Source: Hyphomicrobiales bacterium
GTDB taxonomy: Bacteria; Pseudomonadota; Alphaproteobacteria; Rhizobiales; Rhizobiaceae
Length of the DNA stretch: 42,834 bases
Assembly: GCA_900471515.1 (NCBI GenBank)
Contig: UCFC01000059.1
Location: forward strand, 1-42,834
Reading direction: 5' to 3'
Part shown: in pieces, positions 24,196 to 35,451 of the stretch
Position numbering within the stretch: the first letter of the stretch is position 1
How the letters are laid out: the number at the start of each line of letters is the position of its first letter
The notes under the pieces: model-generated
What the model was told of the DNA's origin: nothing
What the model saw: the letters and a program-made list of their open reading frames with translations, nothing else
Database searches by the model: none
Position numbers and translations under genes: made by a program

Positions 24196-24633
24196 TCAGG
24201 GTAAATCAACGCTTACCTGGCGCCGCTGCCGGCGCCGCTCCAGCCACAGGGAAAGCCTGAAAATCCAGTAGATTACGGCGACGATCACATGCAGCAGGAT
24301 GATCAGCCGGTTGGCGCCGAAGATCTGCGGAAGCAGGCCGTACATGAGGATCTGGCCGCCGGCGGCCAGCACCCAGATGACCGGCCCCCATGAAACGGTG
24401 AGCCAGAGGCCGAGCGAGGCGACCGGGAAGAGAACGGCAAGGCAGGTGCTTGCCACCTTCCACGGCAGGCTGAGCAGATCGAACCGGCCGGCGCCGACCA
24501 GCGAGTAGCCCACCAGCATCGCCCAGTATTGCAGGCCGAACCAGAAGCAGGAGACGGCAACCAGCCGCAGGAAGAAGATGAAGAGGATATCCGTCAGCGT
24601 CCGTTTCGGTATCGTCGGAGAATCGGTTTCCAT
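24196..24633 (-). CDS. DUF6163 family membrane protein
   Basis: 145 residues with about four membrane helices (about 13-32, 40-60, 66-84 or so, and 88-130) and a basic C terminus (LERRRQRRQVSVDLP). The sequence matches a small Rhizobiales-specific family annotated as DUF6163. Function is unknown. It is divergent from hemB (about 135 bp between) and follows ldtR on the opposite side. Start ATG at 24633; no strong Shine-Dalgarno is seen. Confidence 0.8.
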   Translation of the reverse strand: METDSPTIPKRTLTDILFIFFLRLVAVSCFWFGLQYWAMLVGYSLVGAGRFDLLSLPWKVASTCLAVLFPVASLGLWLTVSWGPVIWVLAAGGQILMYGLLPQIFGANRLIILLHVIVAVIYWIFRLSLWLERRRQRRQVSVDLP

Positions 24634-24768
24634 GGCGGTACATCACGTTCGAGTTGCGGCTTCATTTTATGGCGGCTTCATCCGCCGCGGCCAATCGTCC
24701 GGTTTGGATTTTCCGGGGCGCATGATAATGAGCGCTCCGATAAATGGAATGGCCCAGGGACAGATATC

Positions 24769-25782
24769 ATGCAGGACAAGACACATCTCGTCGATGAAAT
24801 CACCGGTCACCGCCGCATGCGGCGCAACCGCAAGGCCGACTGGACGCGCCGGCTGGTGCAGGAAAACCGCCTGACGGTCGACGATCTGATCTGGCCGATC
24901 TTCGTCGTTCCCGGCACCGGCATCGTCGATCCGATCCCCGCCATGCCGGGCGTCAACCGTATGAGCGTCGACAAGGCGGTCGAAGCGGCGAAGGAAGCAG
25001 CCGATCTCGGTATCCCCGCCATTGCCACCTTCCCCGATATCGAGATGGAATTGCGCGACGAGACGGGCTCCAACAGTCTTGTTGCCAACAACCTCATCAA
25101 TCAGACGACGGCGGCCATTAAAAAGGCGGTGCCCAATATCGGCATTATTACCGATGTGGCGCTCGACCCCTTCACCAGCCACGGGCATGACGGCATCCTG
25201 CGCGACGGCGAGATCGTCAACGACGAGACGGTGGACCAGGTGGTCAAGGCGGCAATCCTGCAGGCCGACGCCGGCGCCGATATCATCGCTCCCTCGGAGA
25301 TGATGGACGGGCGCATCGGCGCGATCCGCCGCGGGCTCGATGCCGCCGGGCATCAGAGCGTCGGCATCATGTCCTATGCGACGAAATTCTCCTCCGGCTT
25401 CTACGGCCCCTATCGCGAGGCGATCAACACCAAGGGCCTGCTGAAGGGCGACAAGAACAGCTATTACATCAATCCGGCCAACGGCACGGAAGCGGTCCGC
25501 GACGCCGCCCTCGATGTCGAGGAAGGGGCGGACATGCTGATGGTCAAGCCGGGGCTTGCCTATCTCGACATCTGCTGGCGCGTGAAGGAGGCCTTCGGCC
25601 TGCCGACCTTCGCCTATCAGGTCTCGGGCGAATATTCGCAGATCAAGGCTGCGGCCATGAACGGCTGGATCGACGGCGAGCGGATCATGATGGAGACGCT
25701 GCTGGCTTTCAAGCGCGCCGGCTGCGACGGCATCCTCACCTATTTTGCCCCGGAAGTGGCCAAAATCCTCGCAAAAAGGTGA
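24769..25782 (+). CDS. hemB: Delta-aminolevulinic acid dehydratase (porphobilinogen synthase)
   Basis: 337 residues from the ATG at 24769 (GGGACAG upstream). Condenses two ALA to porphobilinogen in haem synthesis. Both Schiff-base lysines are present: Lys 206 in SYATKFSSGFYG and Lys 260 in MLMVKPGLAY. The metal loop reads DVALDPFTSHGHDG (129-142), with Asp and Ala in place of the Cys ligands of zinc enzymes, so it belongs to the Mg-dependent class. The frame opens further upstream (24529), but that part lies across the divergent DUF6163 gene and is not coding. Confidence 0.97.
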   Translation: MQDKTHLVDEITGHRRMRRNRKADWTRRLVQENRLTVDDLIWPIFVVPGTGIVDPIPAMPGVNRMSVDKAVEAAKEAADLGIPAIATFPDIEMELRDETGSNSLVANNLINQTTAAIKKAVPNIGIITDVALDPFTSHGHDGILRDGEIVNDETVDQVVKAAILQADAGADIIAPSEMMDGRIGAIRRGLDAAGHQSVGIMSYATKFSSGFYGPYREAINTKGLLKGDKNSYYINPANGTEAVRDAALDVEEGADMLMVKPGLAYLDICWRVKEAFGLPTFAYQVSGEYSQIKAAAMNGWIDGERIMMETLLAFKRAGCDGILTYFAPEVAKILAKR

Positions 25783-25855
25783 TTTTGGGGCGGATTATTG
25801 CATTTCCCCCTGACGATACCATATCAGCGGCATCGTCTTTCGAAGGGAGATGCAG

Positions 25856-26314
25856 ATGAGCTATAACCCCAACCCGGTCTATGCCGCACCGGAGGACTGG
25901 CGCGCCTATAGCGGCGTGCTCAGCCGTCGCGTCTTCGCCTTCATCCTCGACTATGTCATCGTCGCCCTGCTCTGCATTCCGGCGGCGGTGGTGGTGTTCT
26001 TCCTCGGCATCGTCACGCTGGGGCTCGGCTTCATTCTCTTTCCGGCCCTCTTCGTCATCGTCGCCGGCCTCTATTTCGGCTTGACCGTCGGCGGCCCGTC
26101 CCAGGCTTCGCTCGGCATGCGGGCCATGGGTATTGCGATCGTGCGCATCGACGGCAGGCCGATGGATTTCATCCTGGCGATCGCTCACCTGGCGCTGTTC
26201 TGGATCCTGAACTCGCTGCTGACGCCGCTCATTCTGCTCGTCGGCCTGTTCACGGAACGCTCGCGCCTGCTGCACGATTTCCTCGTCGGCACCGCGACGG
26301 TGCGTACCGGCTGA
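25856..26314 (+). CDS. RDD family membrane protein
   Basis: 152 residues. RRVFAFILDYVIVALL carries the Arg-...-Asp-...-Asp pattern of the RDD family (residues about 24-40), followed by two or three more membrane helices and SLGMRAMGIAIVRIDGRP. The family is linked to ion or solute handling, but its role is uncertain. The ATG at 25856 is chosen since AAGGGAG lies 6 nt upstream; the ATG at 25850 would abut it. It follows hemB by about 73 bp and may be co-transcribed. Confidence 0.88.
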   Translation: MSYNPNPVYAAPEDWRAYSGVLSRRVFAFILDYVIVALLCIPAAVVVFFLGIVTLGLGFILFPALFVIVAGLYFGLTVGGPSQASLGMRAMGIAIVRIDGRPMDFILAIAHLALFWILNSLLTPLILLVGLFTERSRLLHDFLVGTATVRTG

Positions 26315-26495
26315 GCCTATCCCGGCGGAGACGAAATAAAGTCTCGGCCCGCCCTTTGACGGCCACAAAAGAGCGCCATATCCAAAAAATCGAATATTCG
26401 ATTGCGCGGCACTGAATGTCGCGCTGTTGACGTTTTTTATTCTTGCGTCATGCTGTCTGGATCGACACGCGCCTGAAAGGAAATCTCCGCGAGAG

Positions 26496-27272
26496 ATGAA
26501 TACGCAGACTACGCCATCCCCTCAGTTTTATCTGACGGCCCCGGCTGCCTGTCCGTATCTGCCGCACGAGATGGAGCGCAAGGTCTTCACCCATCTCGTC
26601 GGTCCGCGCGCGGCAGAGATGAACGACATCCTTACGCAGGGCGGCTTCCGCCGTTCGCAGAACATTGCCTACCGCCCCGCCTGCGAGGCCTGTCGCGCCT
26701 GCGTGTCCGTGCGCATTCTGGCGCAGGAATTCCAGCCGACGAAATCGATGAAGCGGGTACTGGCGAGCAATTCCGACATCATCGCCACGGAATTTCCGGC
26801 CCAGCCGTCCAGCGAGCAATATTCCCTCTTCCGCCGCTATCTCGACTATCGCCACCAGCAGGGCGGCATGTCCGACATGAGCGTGCTCGACTATGCGATC
26901 ATGGTGGAAGACACGCATGTGAACACCAAGATCATCGAATACCGCCGGCGCGAGGAAGGCTCGGGGCTGGAAACGCGGCCGAAGGGCGAACTGCTGGCCG
27001 CCGCCCTGACCGATACGATGAGCGACGGCCTCTCCATGGTCTATTCCTACTTCAATCCCGATCTCGACCGGCGCTCGCTCGGCACGTTCATGATCCTTGA
27101 CCATGTGCGCCGCACGAAAGCGCTCGGCCTGCCGCATGTCTATCTCGGCTACTGGGTTCAGGGCTCGCGGAAGATGGACTACAAGACGCGCTTCCAGCCG
27201 CAGGAACATCTGACGCCGCGCGGCTGGGAACGTTTCGATCCCTCTGCCCTCCAGGACGACCCGCAGGACTGA
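26496..27272 (+). CDS. bpt: Aspartate/glutamate leucyltransferase (Bpt type)
   Basis: 258 residues. Transfers Leu from Leu-tRNA to proteins with N-terminal Asp or Glu, marking them for ClpS/ClpAP. Conserved parts: PAACPYLPHEMERKVFTHL (14-32), GFRRSQNIAYRPACEACRAC with the paired cysteines (48-67), SDGLSMVYSYFNPD and the ending KMDYKTRFQPQEHLT. Start ATG at 26496 (GAGAG upstream) fits family alignments; the open frame extends to 26427 but without similarity. Free-standing, about 180 bp after the RDD gene. Confidence 0.95.
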   Translation: MNTQTTPSPQFYLTAPAACPYLPHEMERKVFTHLVGPRAAEMNDILTQGGFRRSQNIAYRPACEACRACVSVRILAQEFQPTKSMKRVLASNSDIIATEFPAQPSSEQYSLFRRYLDYRHQQGGMSDMSVLDYAIMVEDTHVNTKIIEYRRREEGSGLETRPKGELLAAALTDTMSDGLSMVYSYFNPDLDRRSLGTFMILDHVRRTKALGLPHVYLGYWVQGSRKMDYKTRFQPQEHLTPRGWERFDPSALQDDPQD

Positions 27273-27403
27273 TACCCCTGCCCACCTTTCCGCTCATCGG
27301 AAGGGCCTGCTGCCGACAGCGATCGACGGCCCGATCCCGCTTGCGGCGATTGCTGCCCGCGGCAGGCGAAATCGACGAGGACGGCGCGACCACACGGTCC
27401 GGC

Positions 27404-27901
27404 TCACGCCATAGCACCGGCAGACCGATCCGCTTCGGGGTTCGATCGTTTCGGCCCCGCCGAAAGCTCCAGTTCCCGATCCAGCCCTTCGACAATATGC
27501 GTCCAGCCCTGCCGGGTCTTCTCCTCATATTCCGCCCATTCCGCGCACATTTCGTGCGTCAGGGTCAGCCTGCTGCCGCTGCCGAGCGGTTCGATGTCGA
27601 TTTCGACGCGATCGCAATTGTGGTCGTGCTCCTCGACGGAAAAGCAGAAGGCGATATGCCTTGGCCGCTTCAATTCCAGGAAAAGGCCGTGATGAAAGGC
27701 GTCGCCGGTCGGGCGGCGGTCGACGATGATGAAACGGCCGCCGACGCGTGGATCGATATCGGCGCGGACGACGTGACCGTCATCGGTCGCAAACAGAAAG
27801 CGGCGGGCAATTTCCGGGTTGAGCCAGGCGTCATAGACCCTGGCGGGCGGCGCCTTGTAGCTGTGGGCGACATGCAGTTTTATCGTATTGGCGGCAGGCA
27901 T
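27404..27901 (-). CDS. SRPBCC / AHSA1-like domain protein
   Basis: 165 residues from the ATG at 27901, with GGAGGA 6 nt upstream. A helix-grip (START-like) fold: AHSYKAPPARVYDAWLNPEIARRFLFA, GGRFIIVDRRP, RPRHIAFCFSVEEHD, and SGSRLTLTHEM... ending QGWTHIVEGLDREL, the typical C-terminal helix. Members bind hydrophobic ligands or activate Hsp90-like proteins, and many pair with ArsR regulators, but none is seen here. It converges on bpt (131 bp between). The tail after residue 150 (GPKRSNPEADRSAGAMA) is disordered. Confidence 0.85.
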   Translation of the reverse strand: MPAANTIKLHVAHSYKAPPARVYDAWLNPEIARRFLFATDDGHVVRADIDPRVGGRFIIVDRRPTGDAFHHGLFLELKRPRHIAFCFSVEEHDHNCDRVEIDIEPLGSGSRLTLTHEMCAEWAEYEEKTRQGWTHIVEGLDRELELSAGPKRSNPEADRSAGAMA

Positions 27902-28029
27902 CGACAGTCCTCCATCGTTGTTCGCGCGCTTGCCGGCGCACGGCTTATGGCCGTCCCGCCCGCCCGCGGAACGCCCTTGCCCTTCTTGTCGGCTCTTCTT
28001 TTTGGTGACAGGACTGAGATAGAGGAATT

Positions 28030-28052
28030 GCTCCGCCCGCCAAGGGCGGAGC
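28030..28052 (-). terminator. Possible terminator after parC
   Basis: A 9-bp stem, GCTCCGCCC (28030-28038) with GGGCGGAGC (28044-28052), lies 16 bp after the parC stop. The T run on the minus strand is weak (AATTCC), so rho-independent action is uncertain. Confidence 0.5.
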
Positions 28053-28067
28053 CTCAATTTTCCGGGA

Positions 28068-30323
<2,256 letters not shown>

Positions 30324-30552
30324 GGAATCCTGACTAGCTCAGAAACCCCTGTGGGGCAAGGAATCCGGGCATTCCGGCTGTGGATGACCTCTTCGGGCTG
30401 ACATGAAAGGCGACAAAACTATCGCCTGAATTTGAACTTCGCCGGCCGATCCTCTCAATAGAAATTTAGGGGTCTGCGAATATAAAGCCGGACTGTTCCG
30501 CAGTCGCTTCATTGCAATATTCCACGGCACTTGCCACTCAGGGGACTTTCTC

Positions 30553-31740
30553 ATGACCTTTTACCGCACGACGCGGCTGATGCTGTCGAGCGCAGCCATT
30601 CTTTCCTTCGCGGGCTCCGCTTTCGCGCTCGACGGCCAGGACCTGCTGACGAAGATCAATGCTGCCTCCAGCCAGCAGAGCGGAACGATTTCGACTGACA
30701 GCATCGATATCGACGGGACGACCGTCACGCTCAAGAACGCCATTTACACGCCCAAAGGTGTTCAAGGCTTTTCGGTCGGCGATATCACTCTCTCTGGCGT
30801 GGAAGAGCAGGAGGACGGCAGCTACTATATTGAAGGGGCCACTTTTGAAGATGTCGATAGCACCGCAGGTGGTGTGACGGTAACCGCAAAGGACCTCAGT
30901 CTCGGCGGTATCACCGTACCCGCCAAACCAGGCGATGATAGTCCGGACACCATGCTCTGGGCCGAAAATCTCCATACCGGCGCCCTCAAAGTGGTTAAGG
31001 ACGGCGCGGAAGTGTTTTCAATGCTGGAAAGCGATGTGAATAGCACGCTCCGCGAGGACGAGTCCGGCTTCGACATCGACGGCGCATTGAAGGGGATGAA
31101 GTTCGACCTCAGCAAGGCCGGCGACCCGCAGAGCAAGGAAGCGATCGAAAAGCTGGCCCTTCAACATGTCCAGGGCGACATAAATTTGAAGGGATCTTGG
31201 GATCTTGGCCCGGGTACGTTAGATCTCTCCGATCTCTCCTTTGACTTCACAAATGTCGGCAAGCTGCAATTTGGCCTGAAGATCTCCGGCTATACGTTGG
31301 CTTTCGGTAAGTCGTTAGGACAAGCGCTCGATCAGGCCGACGCCAATCCGAACAAGGAAGAAGCACAGCAGGCGCTCGGCCTCGCGGCGCTCGGCCTTGC
31401 CCAGCAACTGACCTTCGAGGGCGCTCAAATCCGCTTCGAGGATGCCTCGATCACCAAACGCGCACTGGACTATGCCGGTTCGAAGCAGAACGTTTCCGGC
31501 CAGCAGATGGCGGATTCGCTGAAGGCCATGACGCCGATCATGCTGGCGCAGCTCAACATTCCGGAACTGCAGAATGCGATTTCGGCTGCCGTCAGCACGT
31601 TCCTTGACGATCCGAAGAGCCTGACCGTCAAGGCCACGCCGGACAAGCCGGTTGCCTTCCCGATGATCTTGGGCGCTGCCATGGGCGCACCCAACACGGT
31701 GCCGCAGATGCTCGGCGTGAAGGTTTCGGCCAACGACTAA
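30553..31740 (+). CDS. Secreted protein of unknown function, 395 residues
   Basis: A signal peptide (LMLSSAAILSFAGSAFA, cleavage before LDG) is followed by about 370 residues with no membrane helices and no cysteine. The mature part is rich in beta-prone stretches and Gly/Asp turns (DGTTVTLKNAIYTP, GVTVTAKDLSLGGI), and its C-terminal half has helical regions (EEAQQALGLAALGLAQQL). I recognise no named family; it looks like a conserved rhizobial periplasmic protein. AGGGG lies about 8 nt before the ATG. Codons between about 30780 and 31330 are less G+C-biased than at either end, which may reflect recombination or relaxed selection. Ends at a bidirectional terminator. Confidence 0.8.
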   Translation: MTFYRTTRLMLSSAAILSFAGSAFALDGQDLLTKINAASSQQSGTISTDSIDIDGTTVTLKNAIYTPKGVQGFSVGDITLSGVEEQEDGSYYIEGATFEDVDSTAGGVTVTAKDLSLGGITVPAKPGDDSPDTMLWAENLHTGALKVVKDGAEVFSMLESDVNSTLREDESGFDIDGALKGMKFDLSKAGDPQSKEAIEKLALQHVQGDINLKGSWDLGPGTLDLSDLSFDFTNVGKLQFGLKISGYTLAFGKSLGQALDQADANPNKEEAQQALGLAALGLAQQLTFEGAQIRFEDASITKRALDYAGSKQNVSGQQMADSLKAMTPIMLAQLNIPELQNAISAAVSTFLDDPKSLTVKATPDKPVAFPMILGAAMGAPNTVPQMLGVKVSAND

Positions 31741-31763
31741 GGACTATTCGGATGCAACAAAAA

Positions 31764-31794
31764 CCCGGCGATGATTTCGCCGGGCTTCTTGTTG
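31764..31794. terminator. Rho-independent terminator between converging genes
   Basis: Stem CCCGGCGA (31764-31771) and TCGCCGGG (31777-31784) with a 5-nt loop. CTTCTTGTT follows on the plus strand and AAAAA precedes it, so it serves both the 30553 gene and aspS. Confidence 0.85.
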
Positions 31795-31807
31795 AGAGAT
31801 GTCTGCC

Positions 31808-33598
31808 TCAGTCTTTCTTCACCGGCGGGATCGGGCGGATCGCCAGTTCGCGCAGTTGGGTGGGCGTTGCCGGGGTCGGCGCGCCCATCAACAGGTCCTG
31901 GGCCTGCTGGTTCATCGGGAAGAGCGAGATTTCGCGCAGGTTCTTGGCGCCGACGAGCAGCATGACGATGCGGTCGATACCGAAAGCAGCACCACCGTGC
32001 GGAGGCGCGCCGTACTGGAAGGCACGGTAGAGGCCGCCGAAGCGGTCTTCCACGTCCTGCTGGCTCAAGCCGACCTTTTCGAAGGCGGCGACCATGGTTT
32101 CCGGCGACTGGTTACGGATCGAGCCCGAGGCGATTTCGAAGCCGTTGCAGACGGCGTCGTACTGGAAGGCCTTGATCGTCAGCGGATCCTGGTTCTTCAG
32201 CGCATCGAGGCCGCCCTGCGGCATGGAGAACGGGTTGTGGGCGAAGTCGACCTTCTTTTCTTCTTCGTTCCATTCGAAGAACGGGAAGTCGACGATCCAG
32301 CACAGTTCGAAGCGGTCGCGGTCGATCAGGTTCAGTTCGTCGGCGGCGCGGTTGCGCGCTTCGCCTGCGAACTTGTAGAACTTGTCCGGCTCGCCGGCGA
32401 CGAAGAAGCAGGCGTCGCCGTCATCGAGGCCGAGCTGGGTGCGGATCGCATCCGTGCGCTCTTCGCCGATGTTCTTGGCAAGCGGGCCTGCGCCTTCGAG
32501 CTTGTCGCCTTCCTTGCGCCAGAAGATGTAGCCGAGACCCGGCTGGCCCTGGCTCTGCGCCCAGGCGTTCATGCGGTCGCAGAAGGCGCGGGAACCGCCG
32601 GTCCTGGCCGGGATCGCCCAGACCTGAACCTTCGGGTTGGAGGCGATCATGTTGGCGAAGACCTTGAAGCCGGAGCCGGCGAAATGCTCGGTCACGGCTT
32701 CCATGACGATCGGGTTGCGCAGGTCCGGCTTGTCGGAGCCGTATTTGCGGATCGCTTCGTCATAGGGAATGCGCGGCCATTCCTTGGTGACCGGCTTGCC
32801 CTCGGCGAATTCCTCGAAAATCTTGGTCATCAGCGGACCCATCGTGTTCCAGACGTCTTCCTGGGTCACGAAGCTCATTTCGAGGTCGAGCTGGTAGAAT
32901 TCGCCCGGCAGGCGGTCGGCGCGCGGGTCTTCGTCGCGGAAGCAGGGCGCGATCTGGAAGTAGCGGTCGAAACCGGCAACCATCAGGAGCTGCTTGTACT
33001 GCTGCGGGGCCTGCGGCAGGGCGTAGAAGGTGCCGGGATGAATGCGGCTCGGCACGAGGAAGTCGCGGGCGCCTTCCGGCGAGGAGGCCGTCAGGATCGG
33101 CGTCGTATATTCGGTGAAGCCGACGCCGTTCATCTCACGGCGCATGGCCGAGATGATCTGCGTGCGCTTGACGATGTTCCTGTGCAGCGTTTCGCGGCGC
33201 AGGTCGAGGAAGCGGTACTTGAGGCGGACGTCTTCCGGATAGTCCGGCTCGCCGAAGACCGGCAGCGGCAGTTCCTTGGCGGCGGAGAGAACTTCGATCT
33301 CCTGCGCGTAAAGCTCGATCTCGCCGGTCGGCATGTTCTTGTTGACGGTATCGTCGGTGCGGGCCTTGACCAGGCCGTCGACGCGGATGACCCATTCGCC
33401 GCGAACGGTTTCCGCCTGCTTGAAGGCCGGCGAATCCGGGTCGGCAACGATCTGCGTCGTGCCGTAATGGTCGCGAAGGTCGATGAACAGCACGCCGCCA
33501 TGATCTCGGACACGATGGACCCAACCGGAAATACGGACATTCGAGCCGACGTCCGACTTGCGAAGAGCGGCGCATGTGTGGCTGCGGTAGCGGTGCAT
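31808..33598 (-). CDS. aspS: Aspartyl-tRNA synthetase (AspS)
   Basis: 596 residues from the ATG at 33598. MHRYRSHTCAALRKSDVG and the OB-fold anticodon domain ISGWVHRVRDHGGVLFIDLRDHYG are followed by class II motifs: motif 2 in FDRYFQIAPCFRDEDPRADR and motif 3 in GGAAFGIDRIVMLL. The bacterial GAD insertion domain (about 290-420) is present, making this the long bacterial type. Bacterial AspRS of this type can be non-discriminating when GatCAB is present; sequence alone does not decide. The frame extends upstream (33685) but without family similarity. Divergent from the multicopper oxidase. Confidence 0.97.
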   Translation of the reverse strand: MHRYRSHTCAALRKSDVGSNVRISGWVHRVRDHGGVLFIDLRDHYGTTQIVADPDSPAFKQAETVRGEWVIRVDGLVKARTDDTVNKNMPTGEIELYAQEIEVLSAAKELPLPVFGEPDYPEDVRLKYRFLDLRRETLHRNIVKRTQIISAMRREMNGVGFTEYTTPILTASSPEGARDFLVPSRIHPGTFYALPQAPQQYKQLLMVAGFDRYFQIAPCFRDEDPRADRLPGEFYQLDLEMSFVTQEDVWNTMGPLMTKIFEEFAEGKPVTKEWPRIPYDEAIRKYGSDKPDLRNPIVMEAVTEHFAGSGFKVFANMIASNPKVQVWAIPARTGGSRAFCDRMNAWAQSQGQPGLGYIFWRKEGDKLEGAGPLAKNIGEERTDAIRTQLGLDDGDACFFVAGEPDKFYKFAGEARNRAADELNLIDRDRFELCWIVDFPFFEWNEEEKKVDFAHNPFSMPQGGLDALKNQDPLTIKAFQYDAVCNGFEIASGSIRNQSPETMVAAFEKVGLSQQDVEDRFGGLYRAFQYGAPPHGGAAFGIDRIVMLLVGAKNLREISLFPMNQQAQDLLMGAPTPATPTQLRELAIRPIPPVKKD

Positions 33599-33847
33599 GA
33601 TCTCAAATCCTGGCATTTGGCTTAAGACGGCGGCATGGCCCGAGGACCTGCGGCGCCGACAAGAAAATCGGGCGGACAAGCGCATGGACGCTCTGATTTG
33701 TCAAGGCTTGGCGCTGCCGAGGGGCCGTTTGCCCCCGCGTTTCGGAGGCGGCCGGAGGCTGGCGCTGCGGCAGTTTGGCCGCGGGCGGCATATTGATGAA
33801 GACGGCAGTCAACTTTAAAAGGAGGCATCATCAAGACGGAGTTTCCG

Positions 33848-35239
33848 ATGCCCCTGCTCACGCGCCGCAACCTCATCAAGGCTTCCGCCGTCGCCGGCGC
33901 CTACGGTGCGGGCATGGCGATCGCGGGGCGGTTCGGGATGGCGCAGGCCGCGCCCGAGCCGCGCGTGCTGACGGCGCGCAAGACCGAGGCGCAGATCGTC
34001 GATGCCGCTCCCACCCGGGACATCATGACATGGGGCGACGGCGGCCTGCCGCCGGTGCTGCGCATGCCGAGAGGCAAGCCCTATGCGGCGCGGCTCGCCA
34101 ACAGCCTCGACGAGCCGACGACGATCCACTGGCACGGGCTGCGCATCGACAACAGGATGGACGGGGTGCCGTTCCTGACCCAGCCCTATGTCTATACGGG
34201 CGACAAATTCGACTATCTCTTCACGCCGCCGGATGCCGGCACCTTCTGGTATCACCCGCATTGCAACACGCTGACCCAGATGGGCCACGGCATGACGGGC
34301 GTGCTCGTGGTGGAAGATCCGTCCGATCCGGTCTTCGACGCGGAGGTCGTGCTCAACCTGCGTGACTGGCGGCTTGGCGGCGACGGACAGTTCATCGCCC
34401 CCTTCCGCCCGCGCGATGCGGCCAAGGCCGGCACCTACGGGACGATCCGCACCGCCAACTGGCATCAGGAGCCGACATATGACGCACCATCGGGCGGGCT
34501 GATCCGCCTGCGCATCGTCATCACCGACGTGACCCGCATCTTCCAGCTGAAGATGGAAGGCGCCGATGCGACCGTGATCGCCATCGACGGCAACCCGGTG
34601 CCGAAGCGTTTCCCGCTGGACCTGCTGCAGATCGGGCCGGGACAGCGGCTGGACCTCGCTGTCCGCATGCCCGACAGCGAAGGCGCGGTCGCAACGCTGG
34701 AAGATATTCGCGGCACGACGCCGAAGGTGCTCGCGCGCCTCAGCGCCAGCGGACAATCGCTGAAGCGCGATATCGGCGACCTCGGCCCGCTGGCGGAAAA
34801 CCCGGTGGCCAAGGCCGACCTCTCTTCGGCGGAGGCGATCCCGCTGGTCCTTTCAGCGACCGCCGAGAACGCCGCCGTCGATAGCATCTGCGGCACGCTC
34901 GGTTACAGCTTCTGGGCCATCAACAAGGTGCCGTGGCCGGGCGATACGGCCGATCCGACCGCACCGCTCGCCGAGCTGAAGCTTGGCAAGAGCTACGTCT
35001 TCAACCTGGAGAACGTGACGCCCCACACGCACCCGATCCATCTCCACGGCATGAGCTTTACCGTCATCTCCTCCTCGACGCGCGCGGTGATGCCGCTCGT
35101 CTCCGATACCTATCTCATCCAGCCCGACGAGAAGGTGCAGCTCGCCTTCGTCGCCGACAATCCCGGCGACTGGGTGCTGCATTGCCATATTATCGAGCAC
35201 CAGAAGACGGGCATGACGAGCTATGTTCGCGTGGTTTGA
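33848..35239 (+). CDS. Multicopper oxidase, Tat-exported
   Basis: 463 residues. The Tat signal TRRNLIKASAVAGAYGAGMA is followed by three cupredoxin domains. Copper ligands are complete: HWH (94-96), HPH (136-138), HPIHLH (395-400) and HCHIIEH (445-451) with axial Met 456. This fits laccase/CueO-like oxidases acting in the periplasm on Cu(I), Fe(II) or phenols. No Met-rich region like that of CueO is seen, so a cuprous oxidase role is not certain. CGGAG lies 7 nt before the ATG. No copper regulator or chaperone gene is adjacent. Confidence 0.93.
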   Translation: MPLLTRRNLIKASAVAGAYGAGMAIAGRFGMAQAAPEPRVLTARKTEAQIVDAAPTRDIMTWGDGGLPPVLRMPRGKPYAARLANSLDEPTTIHWHGLRIDNRMDGVPFLTQPYVYTGDKFDYLFTPPDAGTFWYHPHCNTLTQMGHGMTGVLVVEDPSDPVFDAEVVLNLRDWRLGGDGQFIAPFRPRDAAKAGTYGTIRTANWHQEPTYDAPSGGLIRLRIVITDVTRIFQLKMEGADATVIAIDGNPVPKRFPLDLLQIGPGQRLDLAVRMPDSEGAVATLEDIRGTTPKVLARLSASGQSLKRDIGDLGPLAENPVAKADLSSAEAIPLVLSATAENAAVDSICGTLGYSFWAINKVPWPGDTADPTAPLAELKLGKSYVFNLENVTPHTHPIHLHGMSFTVISSSTRAVMPLVSDTYLIQPDEKVQLAFVADNPGDWVLHCHIIEHQKTGMTSYVRVV

Positions 35240-35451
35240 CAGTGCACGGCTTCCGGCTATCGCCCCGGCGATCCGGCTGGAGCCGCATGTTAGGGTGGCT
35301 GTGCCTGCGAACGAACGCAGCAATCGCAGAAAACACCGTCTTCACCCCGGCGAATAAGGCTTCACCGAGGCTAAGTCCTCTCACCGTATTGACATATCCC
35401 GTCGAAAGGGGAAGGAAGGTTAGACGACCTCTTCCTGACGAATGAATTGAC

